A stretch of DNA of 14,974 nucleotides from an uncultured Eubacterium sp. (GTDB lineage Bacteria > Bacillota > Clostridia > Peptostreptococcales > Anaerovoracaceae). Position 1 is the first letter of the stretch, and each line of letters starts with the position of its first letter. Under the pieces are notes generated by a model that made no database searches, was not told where the DNA came from, and was given only the letters and a program-made list of their open reading frames with translations. Positions 11,870 to 14,974 of this stretch are shown here, one piece after another. The DNA is taken from the NCBI GenBank assembly GCA_900543485.1, contig UQRM01000043.1, forward strand, positions 1-14,974, read 5' to 3'. The position numbers were made by a program, and so were the translations under genes.

Positions 11870-14800
11870 ATGACAATGGAGAAGAGAGATGTTAGGATAG
11901 AAAAGACACTGGAAAGGATCTGCAAAGCTCTGGATACAGAAAAAATCAAAAGCTTCATTTCGGATTTTACTGAAAACTATTCACAGATAGGCGACAGTGA
12001 CGTGTACGGAGGGAAGCATTGTGGCAGCGACGCTGAAACAGAAGGAGCGCGATATATCTTCAATACATTGAAGGATATCGGAATAGAGGCGGAAATGCTT
12101 CCTTTCAGGACCACGAGATTTCAATTTAACGACTCGTCGATAACGTACGCAGGGCTCACAACTCCCATAAAGCCTTATGTCTGTCTCTCAGTCGGAACAA
12201 GTGAAGAGGGGGTATTGGGAGAAGTTGTCGATGTCGGTAAAGGGTACAGGAGTTTCTATGAAGACAATGATATTACCGGGAAAATCGCCCTTATAGAGAC
12301 AAAAGAGGATTTTGAAGACGGAACGGTAGCCGGCATGTTTCAGATGTTTGAAGCGGAGAAGCATGGAGCCGCAGCGATCATACTTTTTACCAGAGAATAC
12401 ATATATGATGAGGAAACGATAAGGGCAACTTACAGTTCATTTAAATGTGGCATACCGGTTGTCACTGTATCCTGCAAGGACGCAATGGCTATAAAGGAAT
12501 ATTCGGAGAAGGATTCTTCAAACAAGGTTACGCTGACTGTAGATGCAGAGTATTTACCGGAAGGAGGTACATCCTACGATGTTATAGGAGAAATCAGAGG
12601 TCGGACAGAGGAGAGGATAGTTTACTCGGCCCATTTAGATCACTTCTTCAGAGGCATTCAGGATAACGTTTCCTCTGTAGCGGCGATCCTCGGTATCGCA
12701 AAATGGCTGAAAGAATCCGAGTATGAACCGGAAAAGACAATAACATTTCTTTTTTCCGGGAGCCATGAAAACGGCCGTCTCGACAGTGCCGCTCCTGACC
12801 TTCTCGGAGCCTGGGAACTGCTTGACGGGCTGAAGCCGCAATGGGAAGGGAAAATAATCGCCGATATAAACCTTGAATACGCGGGAATGAGTCTCAGGAA
12901 GCTCAGAGCCTTTGCCACATATGAGGTGAAGGACATGTATGTGGATTTTCTGAGTTATATGCCAGATAAGATGCCGGGGTTCGATGAAATCACAGATGAA
13001 CTTTCCATGGATGATTATTATCTGTTTACCTGGGCTGACAGCTGTCCTTTCATCATGAAGGGAATACCTGTCTTTATGAATGATGCTATTCATGAGCAAA
13101 TATATGAAGACACATCACCTTATCTGGGCAGAGACCATAGTAATAGAGACGATTTAAGCATTTATTCACCGGAAGCGCATCTTGGAAGCGTGATATGGTA
13201 TGGTGCGCTGGGCATATATCTCGATAATAAACCACTGATGGAAATCAGTTACAAGGACAGGATAGAAAGACTGAGACTTACGGACGAGGAAAAGTCATTT
13301 TTCAGAGAGGAAGGACTCGATTATACGGAATTTGTATTTCAGCTTGAAAATTTCGCCGAAATAGAGAAAATCGTGTCGCAAAAAATCGTAGAATATAACA
13401 GGAAAAGCGAGATAGAGATCGACAGGACGGTTCGCATCAGCAAGCTTTTATCGAAAATGCAAAAAATACTGGCAGAAGGCACCGATGGCTTATCGACGAC
13501 GGTTCCATCTTCTATCAGCATCCCGCATAAGGTCTACATAGAAAAAGGCATGCTGTTCAAACAGGCGGCTTCAATATGCGAAAAAGAAGGGTATGATGCA
13601 GCCTATAAAAAGGTCCTCAGAAAGATAGATATGGCGGGGATAGAGGACAGGTACAGTCCGGAGCTTTCCGAGAGAATAAAGGAATGTATTCTTGGAAAGA
13701 ACGCCACGTGGAATGAAAATAAATGCAAGAATTTTTTCACCGCATCGGACATGAGTGAAAAGAAGTGGAAGAAGTCATATGACATCAACATTCAGACGAT
13801 AAAATCAGCGCTTTCAGAAGAGACAAACTGTTTCGAGAAGGCTGCTGATGTTTTGAAAGAAACGCTGTTCGAATTAACGGATTCTGCAGGGCTTCCCGAA
13901 ATGATGGAGTGGATAGAATGGTTTACACAGTTTCCTTCCAGAAAAACAGGAAGCAAAGAGGCCAGAATATCGGCAGAATACATAAAAAAGACCTTTGAAG
14001 ACATGGGCCTTACGGAGACTGCTGTTGAAACGGCTCCATCCGTAAGCTGGATATGTGATGATTATCACCTGAGGGCATGCGGGCGTGACATCGAGTGCTT
14101 TCCCGCTAACGGCACTAACAGAAGAGGATATACAGGCAGATTTATCTGCGATGAACAGGATAAAGAAATCGTCTATCTCGCAGATGGAAATAAAGGTGAT
14201 TTTGCGAAAATCGACGTTTGTGGAAAAATAGTGCTGTGTGACATATGGTTTCAAACTTCTCATCCCAAAGATCTGCTCAACTGGTGCGAGGGAGCGGAAA
14301 TGTACGATCCGGAGGGTAAAACCGACAAACCACTTAGAAAATATGATATATATACTCAGAACAACTGGCCGTACAATTATCAGTATGCTATGGAAGCGGG
14401 AGCAGCAGGCTTTATAGGGATACTTCATGATTTTATGGACTGCCATTATTATCACGAGGATTACAGCGATATAGTCTCAATAGATGGGTATATGGAGCTC
14501 CCTGCAGTATGGATATCGAAGGCAGATGGCGAGAGCCTGAAAAAATGTCTTCTTTCAGACAGGATAAAGGGAGACCTTTATATCGATACTGAATACAGAG
14601 AGGTGGAAGCCAGATGCGTTAAGGGAGTCATAGAGGGGAGATCAGATGATATCATTATGATCCATTCCCATCACGATGCGGTGAACAGGGGAGCGGTACA
14701 GGATGCCAGCGGCATGTCGGTCGTATTGGCGTTAGCCGATTATTTCTCAAGATTGCCGAAAGGGATATTTAAGAAGACACTGATGTTTGCCGGTATGGAT

Positions 14801-14974
14801 TCACATTATACTGACTATGAGGGCCATGTCAATTTTATAAAAAACAGAAAAAAAGCGGGCGAGAACCTTATAATGGATTTTGCGATAGAGCATGTGGCCG
14901 CCGTCGGTTGCAATCTGGTGCATTTTGTTCTCGGCTCTCTTTACATCGTCCAGAATAGTAGACACGTGTTCTAA
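11870..14974 (+). CDS. Double M28-type peptidase-like protein; second half degenerate and apparently truncated
   Basis: 1034 codons with no signal peptide, so cytoplasmic. The N-terminal half matches M28 metallopeptidases: H255-x-D257, D265, E300 in SGSHENG, E336 in INLEYAG and H423 in GRDHSNRDD. The usual E-E pair is H299-E300, so the active site is unusual. A PA-like segment (about 120-195, GKIALIETKE...AAAIILF) sits before it. After a helical linker (about 480-690) a second half repeats the plan: PA-like part (about 785-870) and H934-x-D936, D945, then FAGMDSH (D977-S978) instead of E-E, and E1007. The final 27 residues do not look like the family and the last histidine region is missing. 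ATG at 11870 has AGGAGG (11859-11864). The role is probably peptide or amide hydrolysis linked to the upstream transporter. The window ends on the stop codon. Confidence 0.75.
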   Translation: MTMEKRDVRIEKTLERICKALDTEKIKSFISDFTENYSQIGDSDVYGGKHCGSDAETEGARYIFNTLKDIGIEAEMLPFRTTRFQFNDSSITYAGLTTPIKPYVCLSVGTSEEGVLGEVVDVGKGYRSFYEDNDITGKIALIETKEDFEDGTVAGMFQMFEAEKHGAAAIILFTREYIYDEETIRATYSSFKCGIPVVTVSCKDAMAIKEYSEKDSSNKVTLTVDAEYLPEGGTSYDVIGEIRGRTEERIVYSAHLDHFFRGIQDNVSSVAAILGIAKWLKESEYEPEKTITFLFSGSHENGRLDSAAPDLLGAWELLDGLKPQWEGKIIADINLEYAGMSLRKLRAFATYEVKDMYVDFLSYMPDKMPGFDEITDELSMDDYYLFTWADSCPFIMKGIPVFMNDAIHEQIYEDTSPYLGRDHSNRDDLSIYSPEAHLGSVIWYGALGIYLDNKPLMEISYKDRIERLRLTDEEKSFFREEGLDYTEFVFQLENFAEIEKIVSQKIVEYNRKSEIEIDRTVRISKLLSKMQKILAEGTDGLSTTVPSSISIPHKVYIEKGMLFKQAASICEKEGYDAAYKKVLRKIDMAGIEDRYSPELSERIKECILGKNATWNENKCKNFFTASDMSEKKWKKSYDINIQTIKSALSEETNCFEKAADVLKETLFELTDSAGLPEMMEWIEWFTQFPSRKTGSKEARISAEYIKKTFEDMGLTETAVETAPSVSWICDDYHLRACGRDIECFPANGTNRRGYTGRFICDEQDKEIVYLADGNKGDFAKIDVCGKIVLCDIWFQTSHPKDLLNWCEGAEMYDPEGKTDKPLRKYDIYTQNNWPYNYQYAMEAGAAGFIGILHDFMDCHYYHEDYSDIVSIDGYMELPAVWISKADGESLKKCLLSDRIKGDLYIDTEYREVEARCVKGVIEGRSDDIIMIHSHHDAVNRGAVQDASGMSVVLALADYFSRLPKGIFKKTLMFAGMDSHYTDYEGHVNFIKNRKKAGENLIMDFAIEHVAAVGCNLVHFVLGSLYIVQNSRHVF

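Overview
The window looks like chromosome from a Gram-positive anaerobe of class Clostridia. Supporting signs are strong AGGAGG-type ribosome binding sites, a CIRCE-controlled Hsp20/DnaJ locus, ATA/AGG-rich codon use in the chromosomal genes, and a Tn916-type integrase module. Genus cannot be fixed from the sequence alone.

Layout. (1) Positions 1-721: a small XRE-type regulator on the minus strand faces a divergent 97-aa protein of unknown function. A perfect 14-bp inverted repeat covers the promoter of the latter, and a strong terminator closes it. (2) About 754-5132: a compact integrated element of about 4.4 kb, whose ends I place at imperfect terminal inverted repeats. It has an ~800-bp structured non-coding left part with two related stem-loop modules (oriT candidate), two tiny ORFs and iteron-like repeats. 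Then come a Cys-rich small protein, a RepA-type initiator, a DnaC/IstB-type ATPase, an excisionase and a Tn916-like tyrosine integrase. No relaxase, transfer genes or cargo are visible, so it is either a deletion derivative of an integrative conjugative element or a minimal satellite mobilised in trans. (3) 5158-6861: CIRCE, sigma-A promoter, hsp20 and a zinc-finger-less dnaJ homologue. The element sits directly upstream of this heat-shock promoter.

(4) 7057-10037: a tight operon of two G3E/CobW-type P-loop proteins (one with CxCC and a His-rich metal-binding stretch, the other apparently fused to a DUF1980/YcgQ-like C-terminal domain), a 48-aa membrane peptide, a Nudix hydrolase and a small very basic protein. 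The operon's intrinsic terminator lies inside the reading frame of that last gene, upstream of any stop codon. With an H-N-P-x-F-R...G-x-W pattern like E. coli ArfA, the gene is a candidate nonstop-mRNA-encoded ribosome rescue factor. I consider this the most interesting item in the window.

(5) 10090-10328: a non-coding array of eight TATCGCG-like motifs in strictly alternating orientation, forming four 35-36-nt inverted-repeat units. (6) 10520-14974: an OFA-type MFS transporter, preceded by a perfect 16-bp palindrome, followed by a 1034-aa protein with two M28-peptidase-like halves, each with a PA-like segment. The second half lacks canonical residues and its reading frame ends abruptly in sequence that does not look like the family. 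Transporter and peptidase probably form a peptide or small-amide uptake and hydrolysis pair (inference).
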